From Microbispora rosea subsp. aerata (lineage in GTDB: Bacteria; Actinomycetota; Actinomycetes; Streptosporangiales; Streptosporangiaceae), in NCBI RefSeq assembly GCF_014647835.1, contig NZ_BMPY01000018.1, forward strand, positions 1-64,000: DNA of 64,000 bases, written 5' to 3'. This document shows, one piece after another, positions 16,424-24,985 of the stretch. Position 1 is the first letter of the stretch. The number at the start of each line of letters is the position of its first letter. A program made the translations under genes and the position numbers. The notes beneath the pieces were generated by a model. That model saw nothing but the letters and a program-made list of their open reading frames with translations. It was not told where the DNA came from and made no database searches.

Positions 16424-17887
16424 TCAGCCGATTTGGTGGGGGCTGATGGTGTTTGTGACTTGCCAGACGTCTGGTTCGGGGTCGTAGATCTCCCGTTCGC
16501 GCTCGTCTTGTCCACTGGTTCCGGCACCGCCCGCCGCCGGCGCGTAGGGGAGGAAGGCCGAGCCGGCACCGCTCTGACCGGGGCGATAACCGCTCAGGAG
16601 GGCAGGGCCCTCTCCGAACGCGGCGACGCCGATCCCATAGCCGGTGCGCGGCCCGCCGTACCCGCCGATCACCCCGCCGGGCGGCAGCGCGCCGGTGGGC
16701 CCGCCCGTCGTAAAAGGTACGCGCGGGTCCGGGTAGCCGGTGAGCGCGTTGGGGGTGGTGCCCGCGGGGGTCGTGCCGCCCGGAGTCGTGCCGGGCAGGG
16801 GGTGCGTGCTCGCCAGGTCGGTCCTGTCGGAGCCGCCGATCACGGGCGGGGCCGTGCCCGGGTCGTCGCCGGAGCCGCCCGTCTGGCCGGTGCCCGTCTG
16901 TCCCGTGTCCGCCGAGCCGCCGGGGTCGGGGGACGGGAGAGCCGTGCCGGGGTCGCCCGTACCGCCGGAAGCATCGGTCCCGCCGGGGCCGGTGCTCCCC
17001 GTGCCGGTGCCGCCGGCTCCAGAGCCGCCGGGTCCGGTGCCGCCACCGTCGGACCCGCCGGACCCACCGGACCCGACGGTGCCGGAACCGCCGCCCACGT
17101 GGCCGCCCCCGGCGGACCCCGTGCCCGAGCCGGCCGTGCCGTTCCCGTACGAGCCGCCGTGCCACACGCCGTCGGAACGCGTCTCGGGCGCGCCCGTGCC
17201 GCCCACGTTGATGCGCGGAGACTTCGTGAGGTCGATGTCCAGCGGCTCGATGGCGGGCAGTTCGAAGGCCAGCCCCTCGGCGAACGCGTTGTTCGCCTCC
17301 TGGATCTGCCGGTTGAGCTTGCGGAAGTGGGCCCTCGCCGCCTCGTCCCCGTTCGGGTACGGCGCGGGGCCGGGGGAGGGGGCGGGCGTGGCGCGGCTCT
17401 GCGGCGAGGCGGAGTAGGAAGGCGAAGGGGACGGGGAAGCGGAGGGACGCCCGCCCGAACCGCCCGAGCCGGCCGAGCTGTCCGGTGCGGCCGGGAAGTT
17501 CGTCTTCGCCTCGCTGACCACGTCCGCGTACCAGGACATCGCCACGCCGCTCGCGGTCATGGCGTCGCCGAGCGCGCCCGCCGTGGCGTAGAGCGCGCGG
17601 AGGGCGGACTGCACCTTCTCGGCGGCGGGACCGCGCCAGACGCCGGCCAGTTCCTTGGCGGTCCTGCTCAGGGCCGCCTGGATGCCCATCTCGGACGCCC
17701 CGTTGCCGCCGACCTTCCCGCCGACCAGCTCGGCGGCGTCGAGGAACGCCCGGCCGGCCCGGCGGACCGCGTCGGGACTGGCGGCGTCCAGTTTCTGCTT
17801 GATCTGCTCCCGGGAGAGGTTGTCCGGATCGAGCCCGTCGAGGCTCGCGTACACCTTGATCGGCTCCCAGCCGGCTTCGGCCCCCAT
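16424..17887 (-). CDS. Gly-rich WXG100-like T7SS substrate candidate
   Basis: 487 residues from ATG 17887 (AAGGGGAAAGA upstream). The N-terminal half is helical with a Trp-Arg-Gly turn (AGVWRGPAAEKV, about residue 90), followed by a Ser/Pro linker, a second helical piece (about 180-225) and about 200 residues of Gly/Thr/Ser-rich sequence. Near its end is LASTHP, and the C-terminus carries EREREIYDPEPDVW. Both correspond to motifs in the proteins at 18343-19842 and 21251-22414. The layout (helical targeting domain plus long Gly-rich tail) recalls mycobacterial PE/PPE and Esp proteins in design, not in sequence. Last gene of the six-gene minus-strand group beginning at 21004. Confidence 0.68.
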   Translation of the reverse strand: MGAEAGWEPIKVYASLDGLDPDNLSREQIKQKLDAASPDAVRRAGRAFLDAAELVGGKVGGNGASEMGIQAALSRTAKELAGVWRGPAAEKVQSALRALYATAGALGDAMTASGVAMSWYADVVSEAKTNFPAAPDSSAGSGGSGGRPSASPSPSPSYSASPQSRATPAPSPGPAPYPNGDEAARAHFRKLNRQIQEANNAFAEGLAFELPAIEPLDIDLTKSPRINVGGTGAPETRSDGVWHGGSYGNGTAGSGTGSAGGGHVGGGSGTVGSGGSGGSDGGGTGPGGSGAGGTGTGSTGPGGTDASGGTGDPGTALPSPDPGGSADTGQTGTGQTGGSGDDPGTAPPVIGGSDRTDLASTHPLPGTTPGGTTPAGTTPNALTGYPDPRVPFTTGGPTGALPPGGVIGGYGGPRTGYGIGVAAFGEGPALLSGYRPGQSGAGSAFLPYAPAAGGAGTSGQDEREREIYDPEPDVWQVTNTISPHQIG

Positions 17888-17916
17888 CGCGATCTTTCCC
17901 CTTGCCCTCCGGCGGC

Positions 17917-18327
17917 TCACGCGCTGCTGCTCGTGTGGCCCTTCTCGTAGTTCACGACGGCTTGCTCCACCGCGCTCACCATTGCCTCGATGCGGTCGAT
18001 CAGCAGCTGATATTTGCCGCTGAGCACCTCATGGGCCTGCTCGGCGTTCAACCCGAAATACTTCGCCGCCTCCCACGGGCCGGTCTCCGCGGGGCCGACG
18101 TTGGTCAGTCCCTGGACCTCGCCCGCGGTGCCCGGGCCGCTCCAGGTGGCGCTCATGTTGGCGGGGGCGCGTCCGCGCAGCGTGCCGAGCTCGTCGCGCA
18201 GCCCCTTCAGGATCTTCCGGACCCGCGTGTGGTCGATGTACACACCGTCCGAGCCCTCGCCGAGGCCCGGCCAGCTCTCCGGCATCCTCAGCTTCGGCGG
18301 CGATCCGCCGTCCGCCGGGTAGCTCAT
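17917..18327 (-). CDS. Small WXG/EspC-like helical protein
   Basis: 136 residues. After a Pro-rich start it is helical, with ATWSGPG (Trp-Ser-Gly) at about residue 62 and a long C-terminal helix ending VVNYEKGH. The tyrosine near the end resembles the YxxxD/E export signal in position but lacks the acidic residue. It lies 15 bp after the Gly-rich gene at 18343 and 29 bp before the one at 16424, so it is a plausible secretion partner for one of them. No signal peptide. Confidence 0.62.
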   Translation of the reverse strand: MSYPADGGSPPKLRMPESWPGLGEGSDGVYIDHTRVRKILKGLRDELGTLRGRAPANMSATWSGPGTAGEVQGLTNVGPAETGPWEAAKYFGLNAEQAHEVLSGKYQLLIDRIEAMVSAVEQAVVNYEKGHTSSSA

Positions 18328-18342
18328 CTCCCCTCCCTCGCC

Positions 18343-19842
18343 TTACGCCTTGTCGATGCGCGGGGACGTGGTCTGCTGGTCGCTGACGAAGAAGTCCTCG
18401 TCTTCGAGCAGCCAGGTGGTGCGCTCGCGCTCCAGGCGCTCGCCGTCCCCGCCCGTGCCGTGCGGGGCCACCGGGAACATGCCGTTGCCCCCGCCGCCGC
18501 CCGCGCCGGCGCGCAGGGCCGCCGCGTTCGCGCCCGCGCCGCCGATTCCGATGCCGCCGCCCGCGCCGGGAGCGCCGCCCGTGCCGTAGGCGCCCGAGGG
18601 CCAGCCCGGCCCTCCCCGGCCGCCGCCGTATCCGGTGCCGTATCCGGTGCCGGAGCCCGCGCCGGGGGCGCCGGTCGGGCCGGAGCCGGGGGGCTGCGGG
18701 GTGTGAGAGGCGAGGCTGGTGCCGCCGGGTCCGGTGCCGTCCAGGCCGGTGCCCGCACCACCCGCACCGGTGCGGCCGAGGCCGCCGCCCGGCCCGTCGG
18801 CGTCGAGGCCGTCGCCGTCGGGTCCGGGCACGTCGATCCCCGGCACGTCGAGCCCTGGCCCGCCGGACCCCGGTCCGCCGACGCCGGTGCCGCTCCCGCC
18901 GCCGGGGACGCCCGTGCCCCCCGGTCCGTACGGCCCGCCGTTCCAGCCGGGGAAGCCGCCGTCGCCGAGGCCGTTCGCGCCGGGGCCGGGCCCGAGGTCG
19001 CCGAGCGAGGCGGGGCTCTGCCACCCTCGTACGCCGGTGGAGGGCGTGCCGCCCGGCAGGCCGGTCCCGGGGCCGGTCACCGGGGTGAACGTAGGCGGTG
19101 TCGCGTCGAACTTCGGCACGTCGGTGTCGAGCGACTCGGGGAAGAGGGCGTTGGCGGCCTGGGTCGCCTGCGTGAGCTTCCTGAGGTGCTCCTCGGCCGC
19201 CTTCATGTCCTTTTCCTCCTTCGACTCTCCGAAGAGGTTGAAGAAGGGGCCGTCGCCGAAGACCGAGCCGATCGCCCCGCCGATGCCGCCGACGATGAAC
19301 CCGCCGACGCCGCCGATGACCGCTCCGGGGATGGCTCCGACGCCCGCGAAGGGAGAGCCGGCGATGGCTCCGCCCGCCGCGCCCACCGCCCCCGCTTCGA
19401 GGGCGGCGTCGTACCAGTCGATGTCGCTCTCCGTGGGCTTGGGGACGTTCTCGCCCCTGAACTGGTTGAGGGAGCTGGCGTAGACGTCCAGCGCGGGAAC
19501 GACGCCACGCGGCGAGGGCGGCCCCATCTGCCCCGCCGGAAGTGAGGTGTCCACGATCGCGGTCATCACCGCGACCGTGGAGGCCCGCAGCCGGCGGAGC
19601 TGCTTTTTCACCTGCTTGGCGTCCTCGCCGGTCGTCCAGTGCTTGTCGAGCGCGTCCAGGTGCCTGTCGAGCGTCTCGACCACGGTCTTGAGCTTGTCGT
19701 GGACGCTCTTGAACTCGCTCGAGGCCGCCCTGATCAGCTCGGGGTCGGCCTTGTCCAGCGCGGTGCGCAACGCCTCCAGCGTGACGACGCCCGGCTCCGC
19801 CGCGTCGATCGCCGCCCTGATCGGCATCTTCCTCTCGGCCAC
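18343..19842 (-). CDS. Gly-rich T7SS substrate candidate with glycine-zipper segment
   Basis: 499 residues from GTG 19842 (GGGAGG four bases upstream). The N-terminal helical domain (about 1-105) contains KHWTTG in place of a strict WXG turn. At about 150-195 there is a hydrophobic glycine-zipper stretch with repeated GxxxG spacing (AVGAAGGAIAG, IGGVGGFIVGGIGGAIG), able to insert in a membrane. Then a helical piece and about 220 residues rich in Gly/Pro/Thr. The tail holds SLASHTP and, at the C-terminus, RLERERTTWLLEDEDFF, both shared in outline with the Gly-rich proteins at 16424 and 21251. The combination suggests an exported, possibly membrane-active protein; function not demonstrated. Confidence 0.66.
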   Translation of the reverse strand: MAERKMPIRAAIDAAEPGVVTLEALRTALDKADPELIRAASSEFKSVHDKLKTVVETLDRHLDALDKHWTTGEDAKQVKKQLRRLRASTVAVMTAIVDTSLPAGQMGPPSPRGVVPALDVYASSLNQFRGENVPKPTESDIDWYDAALEAGAVGAAGGAIAGSPFAGVGAIPGAVIGGVGGFIVGGIGGAIGSVFGDGPFFNLFGESKEEKDMKAAEEHLRKLTQATQAANALFPESLDTDVPKFDATPPTFTPVTGPGTGLPGGTPSTGVRGWQSPASLGDLGPGPGANGLGDGGFPGWNGGPYGPGGTGVPGGGSGTGVGGPGSGGPGLDVPGIDVPGPDGDGLDADGPGGGLGRTGAGGAGTGLDGTGPGGTSLASHTPQPPGSGPTGAPGAGSGTGYGTGYGGGRGGPGWPSGAYGTGGAPGAGGGIGIGGAGANAAALRAGAGGGGGNGMFPVAPHGTGGDGERLERERTTWLLEDEDFFVSDQQTTSPRIDKA

Positions 19843-19872
19843 GACGCCTCCCTCAACCGCTCCCGCCCGCGA

Positions 19873-20235
19873 CTAGACGTCCGCCGTGCCGGCGTGCCGC
19901 GCGCCCGCCTGCTCGCCGGCGTCGAGGTTCCTGACGGCCTGCTCCAGGCGTTCCGCGGCGATGCCGAGAGTCGTGGCGATCTCCGCGTACACGGCGTTCA
20001 CCGCGCTCTCCGCTTGGGTCAGGCTGAGGTGGAACCCCGTGGCGGCGTCCCAGAAGCCGCCGACGGCCTCACGCCGGGAGAGCAGGCGCTTCACCGCGCC
20101 GCCCTCGGCGAAGGCGACCGGCGTCACCTGGCGTGTGGACGCGCCGGGCGCCAGCAGCTCCAGCGCCTCCTCGAAGTCCTTGCGCGCGTTCCTGAGAGCC
20201 GAGCGGCTGACCTCCACACCGCCGTCGCGAGCCAC
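19873..20235 (-). CDS. Small helical T7SS-associated protein
   Basis: 120 residues, helical, no signal peptide, no cysteine. Two helix blocks (ALRNARKDFEEALELLAP; SLTQAESAVNAVYAEIATTL) flank a loop with GGFWDAATG, a Trp-containing turn reminiscent of but not matching WXG. It is positioned between the paired WXG100 genes and the Gly-rich gene, in the same orientation and about 30 bp from the latter. Likely a partner or chaperone of the larger proteins; family not recognised with certainty. Confidence 0.55.
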   Translation of the reverse strand: MARDGGVEVSRSALRNARKDFEEALELLAPGASTRQVTPVAFAEGGAVKRLLSRREAVGGFWDAATGFHLSLTQAESAVNAVYAEIATTLGIAAERLEQAVRNLDAGEQAGARHAGTADV

Positions 20236-20314
20236 GCGTCACCCTCCCGTCAGCACCGTGACGGGCACCGGGCGGGAAGCGCCGGTGCCGCCGGTCACAC
20301 CGTCGGACGTCCGC

Positions 20315-20617
20315 TCACCTGCCGTCGAACATGGCGGCGTTGATCCGCTCCACGTCCTTCATGTTCATGTTGGTGATGTTGATGTTCTTGGCGAGCAGGG
20401 ACACGATGTCCGCCAGGCCCTTGGCCTCCTGCTGCCAGATCCGCTTGGTCCGGTCGTAGGCGTCCTTGGCGCTGCCCTGCCAGATCGCGGTCTTGGTGTT
20501 GAGCTTGTTCTCCAGGTTCTCCAGCTCGGTGACCAGCCGGTTGAAGGCGTTCTGGAACTCGGTCTCACCCGTGTCCAGACCACTGAAGTTGACCTTGGTG
20601 ATGTCGAAGTCCACCAT
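20315..20617 (-). CDS. WXG100 family protein (EsxA/EsxB-like)
   Basis: 100 residues, the standard WXG100 length, with two helices around the Trp46-Gln-Gly48 turn (AIWQGSAKDAYDRT). Such proteins form heterodimers exported by the T7SS and target or gate the EccC motor. The second WXG100 gene ends 36 bp upstream, so the pair is arranged like esxBA. No Tyr-x-x-x-Asp/Glu tail is present; the C-terminus is NAAMFDGR. Confidence 0.9.
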   Translation of the reverse strand: MVDFDITKVNFSGLDTGETEFQNAFNRLVTELENLENKLNTKTAIWQGSAKDAYDRTKRIWQQEAKGLADIVSLLAKNINITNMNMKDVERINAAMFDGR

Positions 20618-20653
20618 CGCGTTCTCCGTCCGTTCCTGGTGGTCGTCTCGGGA

Positions 20654-21004
20654 TCAGCGGCTGTACGAGGGGGGCGCGGCCTGGTTGATCAGCGCCTCGA
20701 TCTTGTTGATCTCGGCGGTCGCCTGGGCGTTGAACTCGGCGTAGTTCTTGTTGTTCGCCCTGATGCTCTCCGCGAGGCTCTGCAGGCTGCCCAGGATCAC
20801 GTCCATGCGCTCGTGCCACAGCCGGTGCACCTTGGTGAACGCGTGGTGGGACTCTCCCTGCCAGTGCACCTTGAGGTTTTCTCCGGCGCTGTCCAGGTAG
20901 CGCTGGATGCCGCGGATGTTTTCGGCCGCGTCGCCGATCCAGGTGATCGCCTCTTCCAGGTCGTGCCGGCTCACTTGGGCCTGGCTAGCGCCAGAGTGCG
21001 ACAT
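20654..21004 (-). CDS. WXG100 family protein (EsxB-like)
   Basis: 116 residues from ATG 21004, preceded by an excellent GGAGGTGA site; the longer open frame upstream runs through the promoter. Helix-turn-helix hairpin with Trp48-Gln-Gly50 (VHWQGESHHAFTKV). First gene of the minus-strand group 21004 to 16424 and thus the likely dimer partner of the protein at 20315-20617. The C-terminus (INQAAPPSYSR) carries a tyrosine but not the complete YxxxD/E export signal. Confidence 0.9.
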   Translation of the reverse strand: MSHSGASQAQVSRHDLEEAITWIGDAAENIRGIQRYLDSAGENLKVHWQGESHHAFTKVHRLWHERMDVILGSLQSLAESIRANNKNYAEFNAQATAEINKIEALINQAAPPSYSR

Positions 21005-21116
21005 GGTCACCTCCACTGATCCCGTCAAATTCCCCCGACCAGGAGGGTCGGGTGATGACCCAAAAGTCACAGTAATGGATCAGTGGGCGCCTCGCCGGGG
21101 CTGTCCGAGATTAAGA

Positions 21117-21203
21117 TTTTGTCACTTCTCTTCCGGTTTTGTCAGACAGCCGGTTAGGGATTTGTACGATTTGTGAACTTTATGGCGACTCGACCGACTC
21201 GAC
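21117..21203. promoter_or_regulatory. AT-richer divergent promoter region with paired direct repeats
   Basis: The gap between the WXG100 group (start 21004) and the plus-strand group (start 21251) is visibly AT-richer than its surroundings. TTTTGTCA occurs at 21117-21124 and again at 21137-21144, exactly 20 bp apart, and CGACTCGAC is tandemly repeated at 21186-21194 and 21195-21203. The 20-bp spacing puts both sites on one face of the helix, as for a dimeric or cooperative regulator. No clear -35/-10 pair was identified. Confidence 0.45.
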
Positions 21204-21250
21204 CGTAAATAGTGGAAATCGCAATCTGCCGCCATCGCCTGGAGGGTGTT

Positions 21251-22414
21251 GTGACCGATACGAGCGGGAGCACGACGAATCCTTTCGCCGACCTCGCGGC
21301 ATCCATGGGGGCGAGCGGCGGTGCGGTGGACCCCCGCCTGGCCGACCCCGAGTTCTTCATGCGCTACTCGGAGGTCGGGAAGTTCGCGAACCGGGTGGCG
21401 AGCCACGGGCAGGCCCTGTCCGAGACGAGCAGGGCGATCAAGAGCATCGACCTGCCCATGGGGACGTTCGGGGTCATCGGCGGCGGGCTGAACGGCGTCC
21501 ACGACAGGCTGCGGGACCAGGCGGCCGAGGCCATCGCGAAGGGCAAGGCCGTCCTCGACTCCTGGAAGCTCGCGCTGGACAAGGCGGTCGAGAACGCCAA
21601 GGAGGGGGAGAAGCAGAGCTCGGGCAAGACCGGCAAGGGCGGCCTGGACGGGCTGGGCGGCGGCGCGAAGGGAGCCGGGCTCCCCAAGGGGCTGGGGCTC
21701 GGCGGCGGGCTGCCCAAGGGCGGCCCCGGATCCGGGCTCCCGGCCGACTGGAAGCTGCCGAAGGGCAATCCGGGCACCGGCCTCGACGGCCTGGAGCAGC
21801 CCGACCTGCCCGGCTCGAACGGGCTGCCCGGCTCCGGCGGGGGCGGTTACGACCTGCCCGACCCCGGCGACCTTCCCGGCACCGGGCTCGACCCCAACGG
21901 CCCCTACGGCCCGAACGGCCCCGGCCCGGGCGACGGGCTCGGCGGCGGGCTCGACCCGAACGGGCTGAACGTCAACGGGCCCGGCCGCACCGGCCTCGAC
22001 CAGAACGCGTTGAACCCCCAGGCGCCGAACATCCCCGGCGGCACCGCTCTCTCGTCGCACACCCCGACGTCGCCGGCCATGCCGAAGCTCCCCGACCTCG
22101 GCGTGAGCGGCTACGGGCCGACGGACTACCCCCCGGTGACCCGGACGGGCACCGGCTCGGGTGGATACGTTCCCGGCGGATACGGCTCCGGTGCGTACGG
22201 CGCGGGCGTGTCCCCCGGCTACGGCGGCGCCGGCCGTACGGGCATCGGGGCCGGCGGCATCCCGGCGGTGCCGTACGCCCCGATGGCCGGCCCGGGGAAC
22301 GGCGGTGACGGCAAGGAACGCGACCGGGGGCCCGCGCTGCCGGAGGACGAGAGCACCTGGTTCGGCGACGAGGATGTGGCGCCCGCCGTCCTCGGCATGC
22401 AGGAGGAGGACTGA
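21251..22414 (+). CDS. Gly/Pro-rich T7SS substrate candidate
   Basis: 387 residues from GTG 21251 (GGAGGG upstream). A helical N-terminus of about 125 residues without a strict WXG turn (central GVIGGG) is followed by about 240 residues dominated by Gly, Pro, Leu and Asn. The tail contains ALSSHTP and ends in KERDRGPALPEDESTWFGDEDV, paralleling the SLASHTP and WLLEDEDFF elements of the protein at 18343-19842. This places it in the same set although it is on the opposite strand. It is the first gene of the plus-strand group leading to the SseB-like gene and lies 3 bp before the next gene. Confidence 0.64.
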   Translation: MTDTSGSTTNPFADLAASMGASGGAVDPRLADPEFFMRYSEVGKFANRVASHGQALSETSRAIKSIDLPMGTFGVIGGGLNGVHDRLRDQAAEAIAKGKAVLDSWKLALDKAVENAKEGEKQSSGKTGKGGLDGLGGGAKGAGLPKGLGLGGGLPKGGPGSGLPADWKLPKGNPGTGLDGLEQPDLPGSNGLPGSGGGGYDLPDPGDLPGTGLDPNGPYGPNGPGPGDGLGGGLDPNGLNVNGPGRTGLDQNALNPQAPNIPGGTALSSHTPTSPAMPKLPDLGVSGYGPTDYPPVTRTGTGSGGYVPGGYGSGAYGAGVSPGYGGAGRTGIGAGGIPAVPYAPMAGPGNGGDGKERDRGPALPEDESTWFGDEDVAPAVLGMQEED

Positions 22415-22417
22415 GGC

Positions 22418-23185
22418 ATGGCAGACCTGGCGTGGGACAGGTTCGTCCTGGGGGCGGGCATGGCGGCCACGGCCGCGCGCCTCGAACCGACCGGATGGCC
22501 GCTCGCGGGGCTGCTGCTCACGATGGTCTCCGACCCGGAGGCGATGCGGCAGGGAGCGCGCCGGTGGCGAGAGGAGCCCTCGGCCGACGGGAAGCAGTCC
22601 GGCATCGCCGCGCTGCGCGAGGAGCTGGACCGGCAGTTCGTCGCGCTGGAGTCCGAAGGGCATCTCAAGGGCAAGATGCTCACCACGCTCAAGGAGAAGC
22701 ACACCGAGCTGAACACGCAGCTCGCCAACTTCGAAAAGTGCAGGGAGTGCGTCAGCGGCGGCCTCGACTCGGGCGCCGACCTCTACGACGCGGCGAGCTG
22801 GGTGTCGGCGTCGCTCGGCGGCTCGGCCATGGCGGTCGCCGTGTTCAGCCAGGCGTGCAAGGGTCAGGTGCTCACCTTCGCCGCCACGCGGCCCATGGTG
22901 GCGCAGGCGATGACCAGCCTGGGCAGAGTGGCGCAGAGGGTGGTCGGCACGATGATGAAGACGAGCTGGAAGGTCGCCGGCATCCTCACCGCGTCGGGCT
23001 ATCTCTACAGCGCCGCCAGCGCGAAGTTCCCCGGCATGCAGGCGATCACCGCCGACGTGCCCGACCTCACCACGGCCAAGGTCGCCTTCGACCCGTCCAC
23101 CGGAGGTCTCACCGAGCCCCTGCCCAATCCCGGTGATCTCACCGGCACGGACGCGCCGTCCCTCCTGCCCCCGTTCAGCCTGTGA
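22418..23185 (+). CDS. WXG-type helical protein with hydrophobic centre, unknown function
   Basis: 255 residues; ATG 22418 follows AGGAGGA. The N-terminal half is helical, with two cysteines in KCRECVSGG (about residue 108). The middle has hydrophobic stretches (ASLGGSAMAVAVFSQA, GTMMKTSWKVAGILTASGYLYSA) and the C-terminus is Pro-rich. The size and pattern fit longer WXG100-like proteins found next to T7SS genes, but no Trp-X-Gly turn is evident. Its stop overlaps the next start (GTGA). Confidence 0.5.
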   Translation: MADLAWDRFVLGAGMAATAARLEPTGWPLAGLLLTMVSDPEAMRQGARRWREEPSADGKQSGIAALREELDRQFVALESEGHLKGKMLTTLKEKHTELNTQLANFEKCRECVSGGLDSGADLYDAASWVSASLGGSAMAVAVFSQACKGQVLTFAATRPMVAQAMTSLGRVAQRVVGTMMKTSWKVAGILTASGYLYSAASAKFPGMQAITADVPDLTTAKVAFDPSTGGLTEPLPNPGDLTGTDAPSLLPPFSL

Positions 23186-24471
23186 CGGGCCCGCGGCCGG
23201 TGCGGGACTGGCCCGCGAGCGACTTCGAACGCCGGCTCGGGGCGGCGTACGACGCGGGTGACCTCGCGCTCTGCCTGAGCATGCTCAGGGACACCGAACT
23301 GGCGCTGCCCGCGCCGCCGGACGGGGACGCCGCCTGGCCCACGATCACCGCGCCCGACCGGGTGTGGCTGCCCGCCTACACGTCCATCGAGGCGATGCGG
23401 GCGGCCACGGGACTGTCGCGCGTCATGATCAGTTCGCTGGTCGAGCTGGCCGCCGCCTGGCCCGATCCCCGATGGGGTTTGGCGGTCAACCCCGGCTTGC
23501 CGGTGCGCTTCCTGCTCGAACCGGGGACCGTCGCCAGGCTCGCGGTGCCCACTCTCGCGCAGGATCGCAGGGCCGAGCCCGAGCCCGCGCCGCCGGTCGT
23601 GCAGAAGCCGCTCACGCCGCACGACCTGCGGGCCCACCTCGGCGAGGGGGAGTCGCGGGTCTCCGGCTACTGCCATCTCGCGGCCGACGTCGCGCATGTG
23701 ACGACGCCGGCCGGGCTCGCGAAAGCCGTCGGCCGGGGCGCGGACGACGGCCTGCTCGGCGGCGAGGGCTCGCTGTTCCTGCTGCGGTGGCACACCGTGG
23801 GGCTGAACCTCTACCGCACGCCGTACGGCGGGATCGACGAGGCGGGCATGACGGCGGTCGCGGGCTGGGTGATCGAGGAGCCGCCGTTCGTCGGCATGGG
23901 CCTCGCGCCGAGCGCGGACTGCCTGGTCCGCGAATACAAGGTGGACGCCGTACGGCTGCCGCACGGCGCGCAAATCGTCGAGCTGACCACGGCGGGGACC
24001 GAGATCGTGCGCGCGGTCTACGACGGAGATCTCGGCCGCTGGGGGCCCGAAGGGCCGGCCGCCGTCCCGTCCGGCTCCTATCGGGCCCGCTGGCGGGGAG
24101 CCGAGTTTCCGGCCAATCCCGATCCGGGGCACGACGGGCTGCGGATCCGGCTGCTGCGCGACGGGCCGGCCGACGGGTTCGAGGAGCACGCCCCGGGCCG
24201 CTACGTGCGGTCGGTGCCCGCCGAGGAATGCGAAACGGTCTTCCACGTCACCCGCGTGTGCGAGTGGCACGCCGCCCCCTGCCTCGTACGCGACGAGCGC
24301 GCGGGTGAGCTGCTGCTCGAATACACCGGCGGGAGGCTGCCGGTCGCGCGGGCGCTGGGCATGGAGCGGATCGAGCGGGGCGTCCACCGGCGCTGGGTGG
24401 CCCGCGCCGAGGTGAGCGGACTGCGCGAGCACGCCGAGCCCCTCGACCTGGGGCTCCACGCCGTAGGCTGA
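23182..24471 (+). CDS. SseB-family N-terminal domain protein
   Basis: 429 residues, starting at a GTG that overlaps the previous stop. Residues about 12-140 match the SseB N-terminal fold common in actinobacterial T7SS loci (FERRLGAAYDAGDLALCLSML, then VWLPAYTSIEAM and WPDPRWGLAVNPGLPVRFLLEPGTV). The remaining 290 residues are mixed alpha/beta with eight conserved-looking Trp/Tyr positions and no motif I recognise. Cytosolic by sequence. In enterobacteria SseB is a secretion chaperone or translocon protein, but in actinobacteria the domain's role is unknown. Association with export rests on context. Confidence 0.65.
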   Translation: MTGPRPVRDWPASDFERRLGAAYDAGDLALCLSMLRDTELALPAPPDGDAAWPTITAPDRVWLPAYTSIEAMRAATGLSRVMISSLVELAAAWPDPRWGLAVNPGLPVRFLLEPGTVARLAVPTLAQDRRAEPEPAPPVVQKPLTPHDLRAHLGEGESRVSGYCHLAADVAHVTTPAGLAKAVGRGADDGLLGGEGSLFLLRWHTVGLNLYRTPYGGIDEAGMTAVAGWVIEEPPFVGMGLAPSADCLVREYKVDAVRLPHGAQIVELTTAGTEIVRAVYDGDLGRWGPEGPAAVPSGSYRARWRGAEFPANPDPGHDGLRIRLLRDGPADGFEEHAPGRYVRSVPAEECETVFHVTRVCEWHAAPCLVRDERAGELLLEYTGGRLPVARALGMERIERGVHRRWVARAEVSGLREHAEPLDLGLHAVG

Positions 24472-24501
24472 CCCCGACCAGGATCGGAGGGACGTACGCG
24501 G

Positions 24502-24840
24502 ATGAGTGAGACCGACCCGCACATCCACGTCGAGCAGAACGTGATGCGGGCCGGCGCCGCGTACCGCAACCTGCTCGCGTCGACGTTCGGCCGGGCCCCC
24601 GACGCGCCGAGCACCGTCACCACCGGGTGCGGACTGCGGGCGCCGCTGGCGATGACCTCGATCCGCCCGGAAAGCGTCACCTGCCTGGCCTGCCGGGAGC
24701 ACGCCGGGCGGGAGCTCCTGCGTTACGCCGAGCAGGTGGAGCGCCTGAGCCGCATGCCCGGCGCGCCCCTCCCCGGCGACCAGGCGGCCAAGGCCGTGCG
24801 ATGGGCCAGGGACCTCGCGGAGAGGTTCCGCGGAGGGTAG
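24502..24840 (+). CDS. Small protein with putative Cys3His metal site
   Basis: 112 residues; GATCGGAGGG precedes ATG 24502. Cys43, Cys61, Cys64 and His67 (TTGCG...TCLACREH) look like a zinc site in a small alpha/beta protein. Comparable short actinobacterial proteins with this Cys pattern are uncharacterised. It lies 30 bp after the SseB-like gene, so probably co-transcribed. Confidence 0.55.
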   Translation: MSETDPHIHVEQNVMRAGAAYRNLLASTFGRAPDAPSTVTTGCGLRAPLAMTSIRPESVTCLACREHAGRELLRYAEQVERLSRMPGAPLPGDQAAKAVRWARDLAERFRGG

Positions 24841-24917
24841 CTCGGGCTCACGCGTACGGGTGCCCGAAGGCCGCGTCTACGGCGAATCGGCATCATCGCA
24901 TCACTAGCCGATGTCCG

Positions 24918-24933
24918 ATCACAGTGTGATAAT
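24918..24933. promoter_or_regulatory. 13-bp palindrome overlapping a possible -10 box upstream of the giant-gene operon
   Basis: ATCACAGTGTGAT (24918-24930) is a perfect palindrome around a central G, with CRP/FNR-like TCACA/TGTGA arms. It overlaps GATAAT (24928-24933), a good -10 candidate about 50 bp before the YbaB-like gene that starts the giant-protein operon. No convincing -35 is present, which would fit an activator-dependent promoter; repression is equally possible. Confidence 0.5.
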
Positions 24934-24985
24934 CCCGGATACTGACCAGAGATCATCATTGGGATGAACGCGGTCGAACGGGGTG

